From: Aphrophora alni
Lineage: Eukaryota > Arthropoda > Insecta > Hemiptera > Aphrophoridae
Length of the DNA: 64,000 bases
Direction: 5' to 3'
Assembly (NCBI GenBank): GCA_963513935.1
Contig: OY740766.1
Coordinates: 3,440,001 to 3,504,000, forward strand
Program-made: the position numbers and the translations under genes
The notes under the pieces: generated by a model
Database searches by the model: none
Seen by the model: only the letters and a program-made list of their open reading frames with translations
What the model was told of the DNA's origin: nothing
In this document: one piece after another, positions 1 through 13,161 of the stretch
Layout of the letters: every line of letters begins with the position of its first letter
Numbering within the stretch: position 1 is the stretch's first letter

Positions 1-420
1 AGTAACTGTGATTAGTTGATTTGCGTCATACCCAGGGGAGTTCTTCAACCCGGCAACAGCCATAATATGTTATAAAAAAAACACGTCGACCCGGCACTGG
101 TCCATTCACCGGCAGCCATGACACTATGTCAACCCGGCACCAGCCACCCCTCTTACCCATTCCACCTACACTACTCCCCCTCAACCCATCCTTTCTCTTA
201 ATCATCTTCTTTTATTACGATAAAATAATAGTATTTTTATAAATACTTTAACATTTATTATAAAAATAGGTTAGGTTGTGGAGGGGGGACCTCGCTCGCC
301 CACCTTTAAACTGCCTCGGTGCCGGGTTAAGTTGTGAAATTAGTAACGCCTGATTAACCTTATAGCGGTGGTCAGATTTGGTGCCGGGTAGACGTGCCGC
401 CCTTACCCAGCCTCCCCATC
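1..420. repeat. GC-richer segment with inverted ACCCGGCA motifs
   Basis: ACCCGGCA-type words occur near 48, 89 and 129 on the plus strand and in reverse complement near 320 and 382. The right-hand copies face the left-hand ones, which suggests subterminal repeats of a DNA transposon cut by, or starting near, the window edge. No transposase ORF is present. Confidence 0.35.
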
Positions 421-1150
421 ATACAATGTAATAGAATTCTTTAAGTGTAATACACACAAATTTGTGTCTTGTAGGAAATGTTAAATTGTTTTGGTAGATC
501 AAAGAGTCATTACCCAGTGTAGGTTTGTTAAAACAATACACAGGTTTTCTGTACTTTGTAATTGGGTCGTAATATATATTAATGTCTCTACTATATAAAA
601 TTTCATGTTTCTGGCATATGGGGTTCGTTGGCAATTATTCCAGAAACGGTTTTTTAATTTTTTTTTAAATTTTAACCTGTAAATGGAATTGGTAAAGCTA
701 TTCTCTGATAAATATATTTTCCAAAATATTCATGGTTAATTTTCGATATATTAATAACTCTTGAATCGACTTTTTTTTTCTTTTTTTTTTTTAAAGATAG
801 CAAGTTATTACGGTTTGTTTGGGTCCTTATAGATACATTTTATCACAATTAAAACATTATATGAGAAATCAAAATGTCGAATTACCCAAAAGTATTATAT
901 TATCGAAAAGAAAGTAATAATATAGGCCTAACAATATTAATAAACATGGGGGAAATGAACAAAATGCATAAATGTCAAATTGGTTCACTCATTTGAGTTT
1001 TGGGACACTCAGAGACGATAAACAGACGTCAAACTTTTTTTTAGCTCACTAGATTTCAAAATGGGATTTCGAAATACTGTCGGGGCATCATTATTAGTTT
1101 CTCTACACTACCAATAACTATCAAACTGAAATATTTGTGGGTGATATTAG

Positions 1151-3110
1151 CAATATTTTTTTCGCTTACACTTTAGTTTTGTGTGAAATTTAATACTATG
1201 TTTGGGCGTAGGTTAGGTTAGGTTAGGTTAAATCTAAATGTTAAATCCAATATTTTTTTCGCTAACACTTTAGTTTTGTGTGAAATTTAATACTATGTTT
1301 GGGCGTAGGTTAGGTTAGGTTAGGTTAGATTAGGTTAGATTAGGTTAGGTTAGGTTAAATCTAAATGTTAAATCCAATATTTTTTTCGCTTACACTTTAG
1401 TTTTGGGTGAAATTTAATGCTATGTTTGGGCGTAGGTTAGGTTAGGTTGAATCTAAATGTTAAATCCAATATTTTTTCGCTAACACTTTAGTTTTGTGTG
1501 AAATTTAATACTATGTTTGGGCGTAGGTTAGGTTAGGTAAGGTTGAATCTAAATGTTAAATCCAATATTTTTTCTCTAACACTTTAGATTGGGTAAATAT
1601 AATGCTATGTTTGAGCGTAGGTTAGGTTAAATCTAAATGTTAAATCCAATATTTTTCGCTGACACTTTAGTTTGTGTGAAATTTAATGCTATGTTTGGGC
1701 GTAGGTTAGGTTAGGTTGAATCTAAATGTTAAATCCAATATTTTTTTCGCTAACACTTTAGTTTTGGGTGAAATTTAATGCTATGTTTGGGCGTAGGTTA
1801 GGTTAGATTGAATCTAAATGTTAAAATACAATATTTATTCGCTATCACTTTAGTTTTGGGTGAAATTTAATGCTATGTTTGGGCGTAGGTTAGGTTAGGT
1901 TGAATCTAAATGTTAAATACAATATTTTTTCGCTTACACTTTAGTTTTGGATGAAATTTAATGCTATATTTGGGCGTAGGTTAGGTTAGGTTGAATCTAA
2001 ATGTTAAATCCAATATTTTTTCGCTTACACTTTAGTTTTGGGTGAAATTTAATGCTATGTTTGGGCGTAGGTTAGGTTAGGTTGAATCTAAATGTTAAAT
2101 CCAATATTTTTTCGCTTACACTTTAGTTTTGGGTGAAATTTAATGCTATATTTGGGCGTAGGTTAGGTTAGGTTGAATCTAAATGTTAAATCCAATATTT
2201 TTTCGCTTACACTTTAGTTTTGGGTGAAATTTAATGCTATATTTGGGCGTAGGTTAGGTTAGGTTGAATCTAAATGTTAAATCCAATATTTTTTCGCTTA
2301 CACTTTAGTTTTGGGTGAAATTTAATGCTATGTTTGGGCGTAGGTTAGGTTAGATTGAATCTAAATGTTAAAATACAATATTTATTCGCTATCACTTTAG
2401 TTTTGGGTGAAATTTAATGCTATATTTGGGCGTAGGTTAGGTTAGGTTGAATCTAAATGTTAAATCCAATATTTTTTCGCTTACGCTTTAGTTTTGGGTG
2501 AAATTTAATGTTACGTTTGAGCGTATTTTAGGTTAGGTTAGGTTGAATCTAAATGTTAAATCCAATATTTTTTCGCTAACACTTTAGTTTTGGGTGAAAT
2601 TTAATGCTATGTTTGGGCTAGGTTAGATTGAATCTAAATGTTAAATACAAATTTTTTCGCTAACACTTTAGTTTTGGGTGAAATTTAATGCTATGTTTGG
2701 GCTAGGTTAGGTTAGGTTAGGTTGAATCTAAATGTTAAATCCAATATTTTTCGCTTACACTTTAGTTTTGGGTGAAATTTAATGCTATGTTTGGGCGTAG
2801 GTTAGGTTAGGTAATTTAATGCTATGTTTGAGCGTAGGTTAGGTTAGGTTTGATTAGATTAGGTTAGGTTCAATCTAAATGTTAAATCCAATATTTTTTT
2901 CGCTTACACTTTAGCTTTGGGTGAAATTTAATGCTATGTTTGGGCTAGGTTAGGTTAGGTAATTTAATGCTATGTTTGAGCGTAGGTTAGGTTAGGTTTG
3001 ATTAGATTAGGTTAGGTTAGGTTAGGTTGAATATAAATGTTAAATCCAATATTTTTTCGCTAACACTTTAGTTTTGGGTGAAATTTAATGCTATATTTGA
3101 GCGTAGGTTA
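1151..3110. repeat. 91-bp satellite array with embedded TTAGG units
   Basis: About 20 tandem monomers. In the best part (1972, 2063, 2154, 2245) the GGGCGTAGG word recurs at exactly 91-bp steps. Each monomer contains a telomere-like tract (two to six GGTTA units), then TTGAATCTAAATGTTAAATC, a T-run, CGCTWACACTTTAG and TGAAATTTAATGCTATGTTT. The TTAGG part varies in length between monomers, while the rest differs by point changes and small gaps. Confidence 0.93.
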
Positions 3111-3690
3111 TTTCGAAATTACGTGAGAATATTACCATTCAAATAAAATAAAAAAACCTTGAGCCATCAACCAGGTGAAGTTCACCGGCGTTGGAGAGAG
3201 TAGGTCATCTAGGCGGTTTTTCAGATAACGGGATTGTGAGTTAAGTATTGATACCACTTTGAGACGGCCATCACAGCTTGCTAAGGGTTCCGCTCATTGA
3301 GCACAGACAATTCTGACGTGATAACTGTATTTTAAAAAAAATAAATAAAGATCGATTTTGATGAATTTCTAATATTGTGTTGCTCGTGGTGCTGAATTTG
3401 ATTTTACTACTTCGATTCCAAAATTTAAAAATAGACCCCAAGGGTGAGTACCACAGGGATAAACCAGCAGACCCTCCATATTACAGTGTCTATCAAATCT
3501 TACTTTGTTAATCTTACTTTTAAAATTGACAATTTTTAATTTATATTTTCTACAAATGTTAGTTTGGATAATTATGAACAAATTGTCGCTTATTAGATCA
3601 GATTACATTTAGAATATTTAAAGAAAGTGGTGAGATTTAGGACGGCTGTATGAAGCAATTTTATAAATTCCATATTGCCTTATGAATGCT

Positions 3691-3896
3691 TTAAAATAAG
3701 TTTATTACTAAATTACTTACGTCTTAGCAATCTTGTGTTTAGTATTAATTAATAATTAGTAAATGTGTTGTGTAAATGTGTTGTTTCATCTGATGATGGT
3801 ATATGTTATACCGAAACAGCTGTAATGAAATATTAATTAATAAATACTAAACACAAGATTGCTAAGACGTAAGTAATTTAGTAATAAACTTATTTT
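3691..3896. mobile_element. Foldback element with hammerhead-like centre
   Basis: The left arm (about 3691-3754) and right arm (about 3831-3896) are near-perfect reverse complements over more than 60 bp, including ACTTACGTCTTAGCAATC on the left and its complement on the right. The 75-nt centre carries the hammerhead-like motif annotated separately. No ORF lies inside. This fits a non-autonomous foldback derived from a Penelope-like terminal repeat. Confidence 0.75.
3784..3830 (+). ncRNA. Hammerhead-ribozyme-like motif (type I, minimal stem III)
   Basis: Stem I TTTCAT (3784-3789) pairs perfectly with ATGAAA (3825-3830). CTGATGA (3790-3796) is an exact catalytic box. One unpaired T follows, then stem II GGTATA/TATACC (3798-3803, 3807-3812) with loop TGT, then GAAA (3813-3816), the palindrome CAGCTG (3817-3822), U3823 and A3824 as the predicted cleavage nucleotide. 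Palindromic short stem III is known for hammerheads that act as dimers in Penelope-like elements. The extra U between the box and stem II departs from the textbook core and may lower activity. Confidence 0.6.
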
Positions 3897-4021
3897 GAAG
3901 AAATTTTCTTCTAGTATTGTAGTTAAGACAAAGAAAGGTCAGGAAGATGGATCAGAATTAATATAAATATAACAAAGTTACTTTATATTATTTCTGTCCT
4001 GGCTTTATATGGTTTTATGAG

Positions 4022-4048
4022 TGTTTCGGGACAGTAATCCCATCTTCA
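4022..4048 (-). ncRNA. Degenerate hammerhead-like motif
   Basis: On the minus strand: CTGAAGA, an extra T, stem GGGA/TCCC with loop TTACTG, then GAAAC. This is the same order as the motif at 3784, but the 3' side lacks a palindromic stem III and a stem I partner, so it would not fold as a complete ribozyme. It is probably an eroded copy. Confidence 0.3.
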
Positions 4049-4785
4049 GTTACTCTTTCATTTACTTAAATATAAACAATTTTCTCAATGAAATTTATTA
4101 AAAAAACCAGTTGGTGCACACCATGACCGATCCATGTTGGAGGCACTGGTTGTGGACAGAAGTAATTTACTTTGTTGTATTTACTAAATAGAATTTCTAT
4201 TTTATTAAAAAGGCTTGGATACCAAAATGAAATTTAAATCAGAATTAAATGTTAAATCCAATTATTGTCGATTTTTCTTTTTATTACCGTAAACCAATAT
4301 GAAATTTATTGTTCTCTACAATCCTGACACAATTATACAAAAAACAAAAGCAAAAATGAAAGTGTTCCAAGTAAACAATTCACCAGCTCGATGTCACAAA
4401 CATATTTCAGGTGTTGTAACTAGAACATACTTTATAAATTAAAAAACCCTGACGAACAAGAAAAAAAGAATCATCCAACAAGTAGGCCTACAATGGAAAA
4501 TTATATAAACTATGATTATAAGATGAAAGGTTTTGGTTTGGATGAGAGGTTTGAAAATATTTTTCTTATTTGCTAACAATTTATTAATCTACTAAACTCA
4601 ATACTACTTACATTATTATATAAGATACTTATATAAGAAGGATAAAAAGGAGTAAAAATACTATTAACATTTAATTTGTTTAAAAAAATTAATCCATAAT
4701 TTGATGGCGACAGATTTATAACGTTAAGTTTAAATTAAAAGTTAGAAGCAGATATGACTTGTAGGAACGAAAAATTTATTTTTGA

Positions 4786-4816
<31 letters not shown>

Positions 4817-5761
4817 GTAAGAGTCACTTGGAATAGAGTTTTACTACGCATTTTCAATAGTTTTGTTCAAAAAAACAGGCTGATGTATTTATGTAAATAT
4901 GTAAGAGAAAAACAGATAATACATTAAGACGCAATGAATTGTCGAGGTGATGTTTTCATTGTCGACCTTGTGAGACAGACATGTCACCCTGAAATAAAGA
5001 CCCAGTCACTATTATGAACATCTGTTTGTTATTCTGCTCATTCAATCATGGTTATTTAATACAATCAAGGCTACTAGACTTCACATTTGTTACTCTAGAT
5101 TTCGCTAGTGATGTGTATTATTATTACTCTAAAGGAAATTCTCAACTTTTACAACCTCCCCTCATGGGAACGTTGGCCCCCTGATAAAAAATAAAAATAA
5201 ACAGTGTTAAAACATTGCACAAACTTTTTTCAGGTGCTCATTTACAAAACCAAACAAAAATCACTCAAAAGTATTCGTTATGTTTGTTACAAAGTTGTCA
5301 GTCAAAAAGTCCAAATGAAGCATGGACACCGTTTGAAAAATATTTATATACTGTATTGAAATATGGCCTAAACTGTTGTCCTAGTCAAATTGCAAACCTA
5401 TATAAAACTTGTCGTAAAATGTTTTTGATTAAAATTTAGTGTTTAAAGACGCCGGCTAATTTTGGTTTTGTATAATTTATTCCTAAACAGTAGACTATTA
5501 TATTCTTTACACATTTTTTTTCACGTGCTTGAATCATTAACATTTACATTTCACTGAAATGTTTTCGATAGAGCCAATTTAGAAAACAGCCCCAAATCCA
5601 CAAAATTAGACCACCTTGTTGTTTACCAAATCAGTAGAGCCAATTTTAAGAAATTGTGTCTTTTACACACATATTTTGTTGTTTTTTTTTTTTTACCGAT
5701 ACCTTATGAACCAAATTTTGAGAAAAATTGCGACCAATAAGTTTTGTTTAGATATTTAGAG

Positions 5762-5965
5762 GCTAGACATGAACAAAATTTGATAAAAATCATTAAAACC
5801 GATTTTGACAAAATTTCGTAATTTTGTGCCTCTTTTTTCTTACGGCAGCTAACCCCCAAAAGTTGAGTCATCACAATATGAAGAAGAAGAAAAATTTCCG
5901 AGATCAAAATATGCTCACAATACCATATTTTATTAAAATCGGTCCACTTGTATTTGAGAAAGTAA
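5762..5965 (+). mobile_element. Repeat R2, copy 1
   Basis: R2 is a second dispersed family whose centre encodes no protein. It shares GATTTTGANAAAAT, a CTTAYGGCAGCTA word, ATATG-CCACAYACCA, then ATTAAAATCGGTCCAC and a GTTTGGG-like word. In better copies it ends in a CAGACAGACA microsatellite, a common 3' end of insect non-LTR or SINE repeats. Confidence 0.55.
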
Positions 5966-6995
5966 AGGTAGGCCTAAATCTGATCCTTATTTTAATTAAG
6001 ATCAAGGCACATATTATAGTCATAACGCTACTGTCAGCGATATCCGAATAATAACCGAGGTCGAACTTCCAGTGTTGTTTTTTTTTTCCTTCATAACAAT
6101 ATTTAGTTTCCTTGTTTACTAGTCTATACAAATTGTACAATTCATATTGATAATTGAGAAAGTCATTTTGTGCAATGTTTTCCCACTATTTATTTTGTGC
6201 CAAATCATTTCTGTCATTGAAAATCATAACCTCAAAAAATCTATTAAGTACATAATCTAGGCCTAGATTCTAAAACTAGGAAATCCAGTTTGCGCATGCG
6301 CTGCCATCCGCTAAGTTTTGCAAAATCATCGACCATTTAATTTTGTTTGTTACACGTGTCACAATAAACCGTCGGAACATCTCTACTGTATTTTTAAATT
6401 GATTAATTCAGATGGAAACTGACTATTAAACATCAATAATAGATCATTGTTTGCTCACAATCAAGAAACGTCTTAGATGTAGTAATTTTGATCTCGTTTT
6501 GCTCAAACTTGTAGGCTCAGTTGCACGAATTAATTGTTAATCATATTCTTTAACCAGAAAAAACGATGAGTTAATTATTTTTTTAAAAAAAAAACACTTA
6601 AATAGTCACTTTCCTTTTACTCCGCCCCACAATAGCTTTCAAATCTGCATTTTATTAATGCCTAAATGAATATTTTATGAAATAAGAAAGCTACAACCAG
6701 AAAATTAAAATTTTCAAACAACTTCAAAAATAGAAACAAGATGAGCAATGATAAATTTAAGGGTTATTAAAAAAACAAAAAAACACTTCAATAGTCATTT
6801 TCCTTTAACAGTCGGAATTTTTGATAGTTTTCAGTCAAATTCTGCATTCACGCAAGTCTATTATTTACTAAAAAATAAAACTTCAACAAATCTCAAAATG
6901 GAAGACTTTTGAAAAGGTTTTTTTGTAAGTTTCTTTTCAACTTTTGATATTGTATTGGCCAAAAGTAGGCCTAACTCCAAGGCAATATAATGAAC

Positions 6996-7234
6996 ACCCC
7001 TCAGAGCACATTTAGAGTGAATACGAGCTTAGCAGTCCTAAGGGGTCTTCACATTTTCCCCTGTAGTTTTGAGTTAAACCCCTCTCTTCTCTCTTTCCTA
7101 TCAGGTAACTCTTTTAACTCTTATTTTTGTCTACCCTGACGCTATAAGAGTTTTCGAAAGTTGGGGGGGGGGGGGTCTTCATTTTATCTTTTTTTAAGGC
7201 CATAACGACTGAAAGGCTTTTTGCCTTTAAACAA
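6996..7234 (+). mobile_element. SINE-like repeat R1, copy A
   Basis: Ordered words shared by all R1 copies: CTCAGAG, a GGTTARAYC region, CTTTCCTATCAGG, CTCTT..CYAACTCTT, GACCCTGACGCTA, GTCTTYATTTTAT, then a CGATGAC-GAGAGG-TTT and CTTTAAACAA end. About 240 bp. This copy has a poly-G run at 7164-7175. No clear A/B-box promoter, so the origin of the family is unknown. Confidence 0.7.
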
Positions 7235-10200
7235 TAAGACAAAATACAATCAAGGCTAAGACGGAGTAGGCCTATTATTTGCAATGTTAGAGTGAGCTAC
7301 TTTTGTTAAAATCGACCTTGAAAACAGCTGATACGTAAACAATCTACGTATTTTGCAAAACGGCGTAGGTTAGATTGATTAATCTTTCATACCAGATAAA
7401 ACATGTACATAAAAAAAATGTTTACACACCCTCCTTACGAAAACAAAAACAAAACGTACGTATGACTATTTCCCAGATTTAATACTTTCCAAGTCATTGC
7501 ATGAACTTTTTCAACTCTAGGTAATGTACGAAAACACTAAAATGGGTGTAACAATCATAAACTTATGGATTACTTTACATTTGACTCAAAACTATGTGTT
7601 TAAGCATGATTATAGGGTGCAAAAAGAAACAAACGTTCCTGTAATATGTTCGAAATTTGTTTATTTTCCGTCAGTCGTTTTGTTTTTATTTTACTCTAGA
7701 ATGTATAACTTTGAAATTGAATGGAAAAATTCAGTCCAGATTTTCTAGGCGCATTTTTTTATATAACCTTATACTGTACCAACGTGCTAAATAAAATATA
7801 TATTACTGTACATTTAAAAAATGAATGGTGTTTAAACCGACAATCAAGAAAAGCGTACAATAAGCAAAAAACAATTTAGCATACTTCATGACAAAAACGA
7901 TAATTTCAATATTATAGCAGGTTAAAAAATAAAAAATTTCTTCCTATTAATTGTACACATGTGTGATTGATTTCTAACAAGTTGTATCAGAAAGGTTTGT
8001 GTATTGTTTTGCACAGTTTACAATTGTTACGGATTTTCAAGAAAAATTAATAGAAATTATATTCAATGTAACAGCAGATATTTCTTGTTGAAATTCTGTA
8101 TTCAAGGATTAAATAAAGCTAAAGTTTCAAAATTATTTTAATAATATAAATGAGCTACAATTGTTTCGCATTGGGGCAACTGCTTTATTAATCCTTTAAT
8201 AGAAATTAGTTATAGCCTATACAAGTGTGAATAATCAAAGTCAAACTAAAATAACTAATTTCCATACAATATTTGAATCAGTGGTTTTTAAACATTATAG
8301 GGAACGATGTTTCAAGATTATAACCTACAAGGTAAATAACAAATTCACATGTTATTGTCTCACCCATTTTAATCGTCGTTGGCTAATTTAAATTAGCCAC
8401 ATAGGTTGTTTCAAATATCAAGGTCCAATTTTAAACAATTTATTTTTACAAGGTTTAAAAATTAGTGACATTCAAAATTAATTTATAAAAGTTTTCATCT
8501 ATAGAAGCCCACTTTAGACCTTATTTGTCCATTTTTCAATATGTTTGAACACAACTGAACTGTTTACGACAATAACAATATAAGGTATACACAAAAGTAT
8601 ACAAATCTTTAAAAAAAACTGTAACTTTGAGACCAACGACACATTGGTTATCGTATTTATATTTCCCAAAGACAAAAACATTAAAATCACATCATGGCAA
8701 CAATTTCTCAGAATGTTAGTTCTGAAAAGTAGGTGTGCAATTTATAGACTTCCAAGAAGGTAATTGATTAAGTATCAACATATTAGAACAACAAAATTTA
8801 ACAATATCTACTTATAATTGTGAGATAGTAGAATATAAAAAGTTCACACAAACAATTAAAATCTACGTTTGAGTAATTCCCAAAGATGTTTGTGCGTATT
8901 TGAAATCCGGTTTGTGGAATGTTTTAAACAGGTTTACAACAAAACAATAAACAGATATCTGTTATGTTGGCGCACCTGCCTCTGTGACGTACGTAGCGAG
9001 CCTCTTATAATGTAAACAAGATACTGTAAGCAGTGTAAGCACAATACATTGTAAAAACGTGGCCTTGCCAGACCTACGCGTCAAATCCATTGTTATGTAT
9101 TGTACTCAAATAAAATTAGCCTCAGCGATTATATTATAAATTTTCTAACCTAATAAAATATAACAAACAACATACAAAACGAAATTACGTTTCGTGAACA
9201 ATTTGGAAAAGACAAATGAACCCAGTCAGGCGTTATGGTTCATTCCCTTTTTTAATAGATTCCCCTTTTTAACTCCTGAACGGACATTTTTTAAAGAGTG
9301 TATTTGATTTTGTATCTATGCAAAAACGTTTGTGCAATGGTTTTAAAATCATATTACCATACTAATAATAAATTAAGCTTAAAATTTAGACAACAACTCA
9401 ACAGCTGATTTCAACTTATTATTGAGTTAAATCTGAGGTTATGTTTATATAAACTACTGCGTAACATTTTGTCTGCAGAGTCAGATACTCTAAAATGTAG
9501 GACGTCGGTAATTGAGCATAATTCTACGTTTGTAAGGTAGAAGTAAATAATGAGAGATTCAAGAAGAAGAAAATGACGTGAAAGTTTAATTTCACAACTT
9601 GATTACGTTTCTACTGCAAATCTTACAGTTGCCATTATGTGAGCAATGAATGGTTATGTTTTCTTGAAGTGGAAATTTATGAAGAAAGTGAAATTCGTTA
9701 GTCCGATTCGGTCAGGAAAAGGTAGAATACCTCAAATAATTTCGATCACATTTGAATGATATAATGAAAAATTTAAGATCCAAACCAAGGTGGTACAATA
9801 GAAGGTAACTGACAATTAATTATTACTGTTCGGAAAACATTTGTAAAAAAAAAAAAAAACAAAAAACATTGGTTTGAATGATTACTCAAATAAAAAATAA
9901 TCCTACTCACGTGCTGTTTGGACGATAGAGAAAAATTTAGAGAATCAATATTTTTTGTATTCAGGGGATCTCAAAATGCAATTTTCTGCGAAAAAATCAA
10001 CCTAGATTTTGTTACCCATCACATAAATTTCTCCATACTACTAGGTATTTTTTGTATATACATTTTATAAATAATTATATATTCTAAGCTTCTCCGCTCA
10101 TTGACTCATATTATTGTACAACACAAAAACATCTCTAATAGTAAAATGAAATCCGCTTAATGAATAGCCTAAACGTTCCAAAGGTGTCTAAGGAAACACG

Positions 10201-10306
10201 GAAGTCGGAAAATTAAAAACGTTACGGCCTTTGCTGCTACCAACGCCTTTAAGATTGAGAAGTTTCTCTAGGCTTTGTTTTTTCCTATGCGTTGTATATT
10301 ACTTGT

Positions 10307-10326
10307 GGGGGGGGGGGGGGGGGGGG
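10307..10326. repeat. Poly-G run
   Basis: Twenty consecutive G bases; a possible G-quadruplex or sequencing-difficult site. Confidence 0.9.
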
Positions 10327-10784
10327 AGAAGACTAAAACTACGGTTCGCCAATTAATTAAAAATGTCGATATTTGATACCTTCACATTTTACCAACATTT
10401 TGTTAAAGTCAGCGGCTATGGTTCATTGTCAATAATTATAAACTTTCATTTCATAGCGACAGATATTTTGTTTGTTTGCCTACTTACATTTGGCGGGTGC
10501 AATGTTTTTACATTATGAAACAAAAAGATACAAGTATACATTCCTCGGTAGACTTCATAATCACACGTGGGGTTTGATGGAGAAATAATGTGTTACAGGT
10601 TATGAAAGTAAAATAAACCCAAGGACGTCGACTTGAGTAACAGGTTGTGTCTTAAGAGCAGAAAAAAAACTATAAAAATTTGTTTTTAGTAAGTCTACAA
10701 ACTGATCCATCCTTACATTTTTAATACGTAGAAACTTTTAATATAGGCTATAATATTTAAAATACACCGGTAATCAGAACGTAG

Positions 10785-10991
10785 CACTGGGGTTCAACAG
10801 ACAACAGACCCCACTATTAGTCTAGCACAAATAATACTGTTAACAACTGAAAAGCCCAGATTTGACAGTTGGTAGTAAGGACTGCCAACCTAATTTACAC
10901 AGTCAGAAAAATTCCCTCCTATTAAAGATACTAGTAAAGAAACTAGAGATATTTTTTAATTTGTTGGGGTCCAACAGAACAGACCCCAGTG
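10785..10991. mobile_element. Small TIR element
   Basis: Starts CACTGGGG and ends CCCCAGTG. Both ends also carry a GGGGTYCAACAG / AACAGACCCC pair, so each end is itself partly palindromic. About 207 bp, no ORF, no clear target duplication. Confidence 0.45.
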
Positions 10992-11950
10992 TGCAGACGA
11001 AAGGTTAAATATAAGTTGCTGATTTGTCTGATTTTAAGGTTATGTTTACTATGTTTAAAAAAATAAAATAAACGGTATTACTTTTTAGGGTAAAAAATTT
11101 GCTCGTACAATATTGGATGCCGATTTTAATGCAACACAAATGAGCTAATGCGTGACTTGTAAATAAAACCTACAAATGAAGAGTTTACTCATTTAGATTT
11201 TGTACCAAAAGATTTTCTGTTTCAACAAACTTGTCCAAAGATTCATAAAAAAAGCGCCTATATGAAAAATTTGAACTAAATTGCTATTTCTATTGTGTTC
11301 AACACAATGAGCCAAAATTACTGATAAACTGTAATAAGCTATAAATCGATATATTTCACTTTAGATAAAATCAAACATGCAATTGATTGAAGATAGAATT
11401 GTCATTAGTTTTCATTGCGCATGCGCAAATTGCAAAGGTCAATTATTGTGCATTCAGCGAACCTGACCTAAAGAGAACTAACTATAAATACAAACTCATT
11501 GTGTTGGCCTACTTCGTAAGTAATGTTCGGTCTTTTGCTATCTCCTATATTCCTGTTATAGAAAGAAAGTTTTTAATCGATCAAAAAAAAATCAATGTTT
11601 ATTGTTTCATAGAAATATTCGCTTTGCAGTCTACTGTGTCGTAAAACATATTTTTTTGGAAAGAAATTTGTCTGTCTAGAACCATTACAGTGTGGTACAG
11701 TCTAAACATTCCAAACGGGTGGACAGATTTTTATAAAAATTTGATATTTTGGCATATGTTGACAGTTTCTTTAAGGAGTATTTTTTTTGTTTGTTTTTTT
11801 ACATTTGTGTATAGCTTAAAATTTTGTAAACGTATGGTAAATCACAAATTGTCCTCAAAAAGTATAAAATGATTTTTATAAATATTTTCTGAAATGTAAC
11901 CTCTAAGGACCGAAAATGTGTTTTTGGGTATAAAAAAGTGGGCTCGAGAG

Positions 11951-11997
<47 letters not shown>
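11951..11997. repeat. (AT)n tract
   Basis: Over 20 AT units. Similar tracts lie at about 27930-27970, 35035-35068, 41989-42010, 59083-59121 and 59638-59672. Confidence 0.95.
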
Positions 11998-11999
<2 letters not shown>

Positions 12000-12164
12000 C
12001 TAAAGCGATTTCGATTAAATGTTGATCAAATCATTATATTAAAGACCTAAACCAACATCACAAAAAGGCAATTATAGTTCGTAAGTAATATTGAAGCACA
12101 GTTTCCCTGGCCGACCCATTGCCGCAAATTTTGGATAGATGCCAACCAATTTGTATTATTTTCC

Positions 12165-12310
12165 CTTCAGAGAAACTCCCCCCTAGATGGATGTACACCT
12201 TTCTTGATCTAGTCTTTTGTTAAATCGCTCTAATTCAAGTGTCTTATCAGGTCTGACTGACCCAACTCTTGTTCTCTTATGACCCTGATGGTAAGTAGGC
12301 TACATGAGAG
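12165..12310 (+). mobile_element. R1 copy B (partial)
   Basis: Contains GATGTACACCTTTCTTGATC, TCTTATCAGGTCT, CAACTCTTGTTCTCTTATGACC and CCTGATGGTAAGT, matching the centre of R1. The 3' tail is lost. Confidence 0.55.
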
Positions 12311-12688
12311 CTAGTGGTCTGTATTTTATGATGTTCTTTTTCTTAAAGATAATGATAATCGACAAACAAAAGTGTGTGTATTAGAAAGTTTGTGCAATTT
12401 TTTCCTGGCAATCAATTAATATGATGATTCAACGCCTACAGAAACAACTATAGAAGGATAGTCCTTCTTGCTTTCCATAGCAGTAAATGCAAATCATTGA
12501 GCTGTTTGAAGAAGAGACGACCTAGATATAGTCTCTTGCCGACATTGCCAATGAAGGGTCTCGGATGACCCTCTTTTAAAATACAATGAATGTCATTGGT
12601 TGAAGTGTGGTTATCTACTCAACTATTAGAAGAACAAAAATTATCTTCGGTATGCCAACCATTAAACACAAAACTGCAGTATAATACC

Positions 12689-12690
<2 letters not shown>

Positions 12691-12759
<69 letters not shown>
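12691..12759. repeat. (CT)n microsatellite
   Basis: About 34 uninterrupted CT units. Open frames through it read as Ser-Leu or Arg-Glu repeats and are artefacts. Confidence 0.98.
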
Positions 12760-12763
<4 letters not shown>

Positions 12764-13161
12764 CCTTTTTTTTCCTTTTCAATAACACTTTGTAAATATA
12801 TACAATACCGACTGTTGTGTTTTTGTATATTAAAAAAAAAAATACATAAACTTTGATACATACAAAACTAAATAGCAATCATCCTCAAAATTTAGGAGGG
12901 AAGGGGAAAATTTAGATTTTTTTTTCAAATTATTCACGAACATTAAATTTCTTTAACTTGCAGTTTTACGCAGTATACATTGTTGTGGATTATAAATCTT
13001 CACAATTCCAAATTTGATTCAGAGATCTTGAGCCGATTTTGAGGCTTTTACGACGACGCCCGTGGTTCATTTTGAGGTATAGGCCCTAATCGATATCTAC
13101 TTTTTGTAGGTTCTGTAGGGTATTATCCGTCGCAGCCAGTCGCGATTAACCCTACATACTT

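Noticed and set aside
1151..3110. Regular repeats considered as a CRISPR array
   Set aside because: Monomers are contiguous with no unique spacers, and the context is eukaryotic.
3369..3581. Minus-strand 70-codon frame and a possible rRNA-like text near 3430-3480
   Set aside because: ACCACAGGGATAA resembles a large-subunit rRNA word, but the flanks do not, and the frame matches no family I recognise.
12590..12878. Three open frames through a Ser-Leu / Arg-Glu repeat
   Set aside because: They are translations of the (CT)n microsatellite in both directions.
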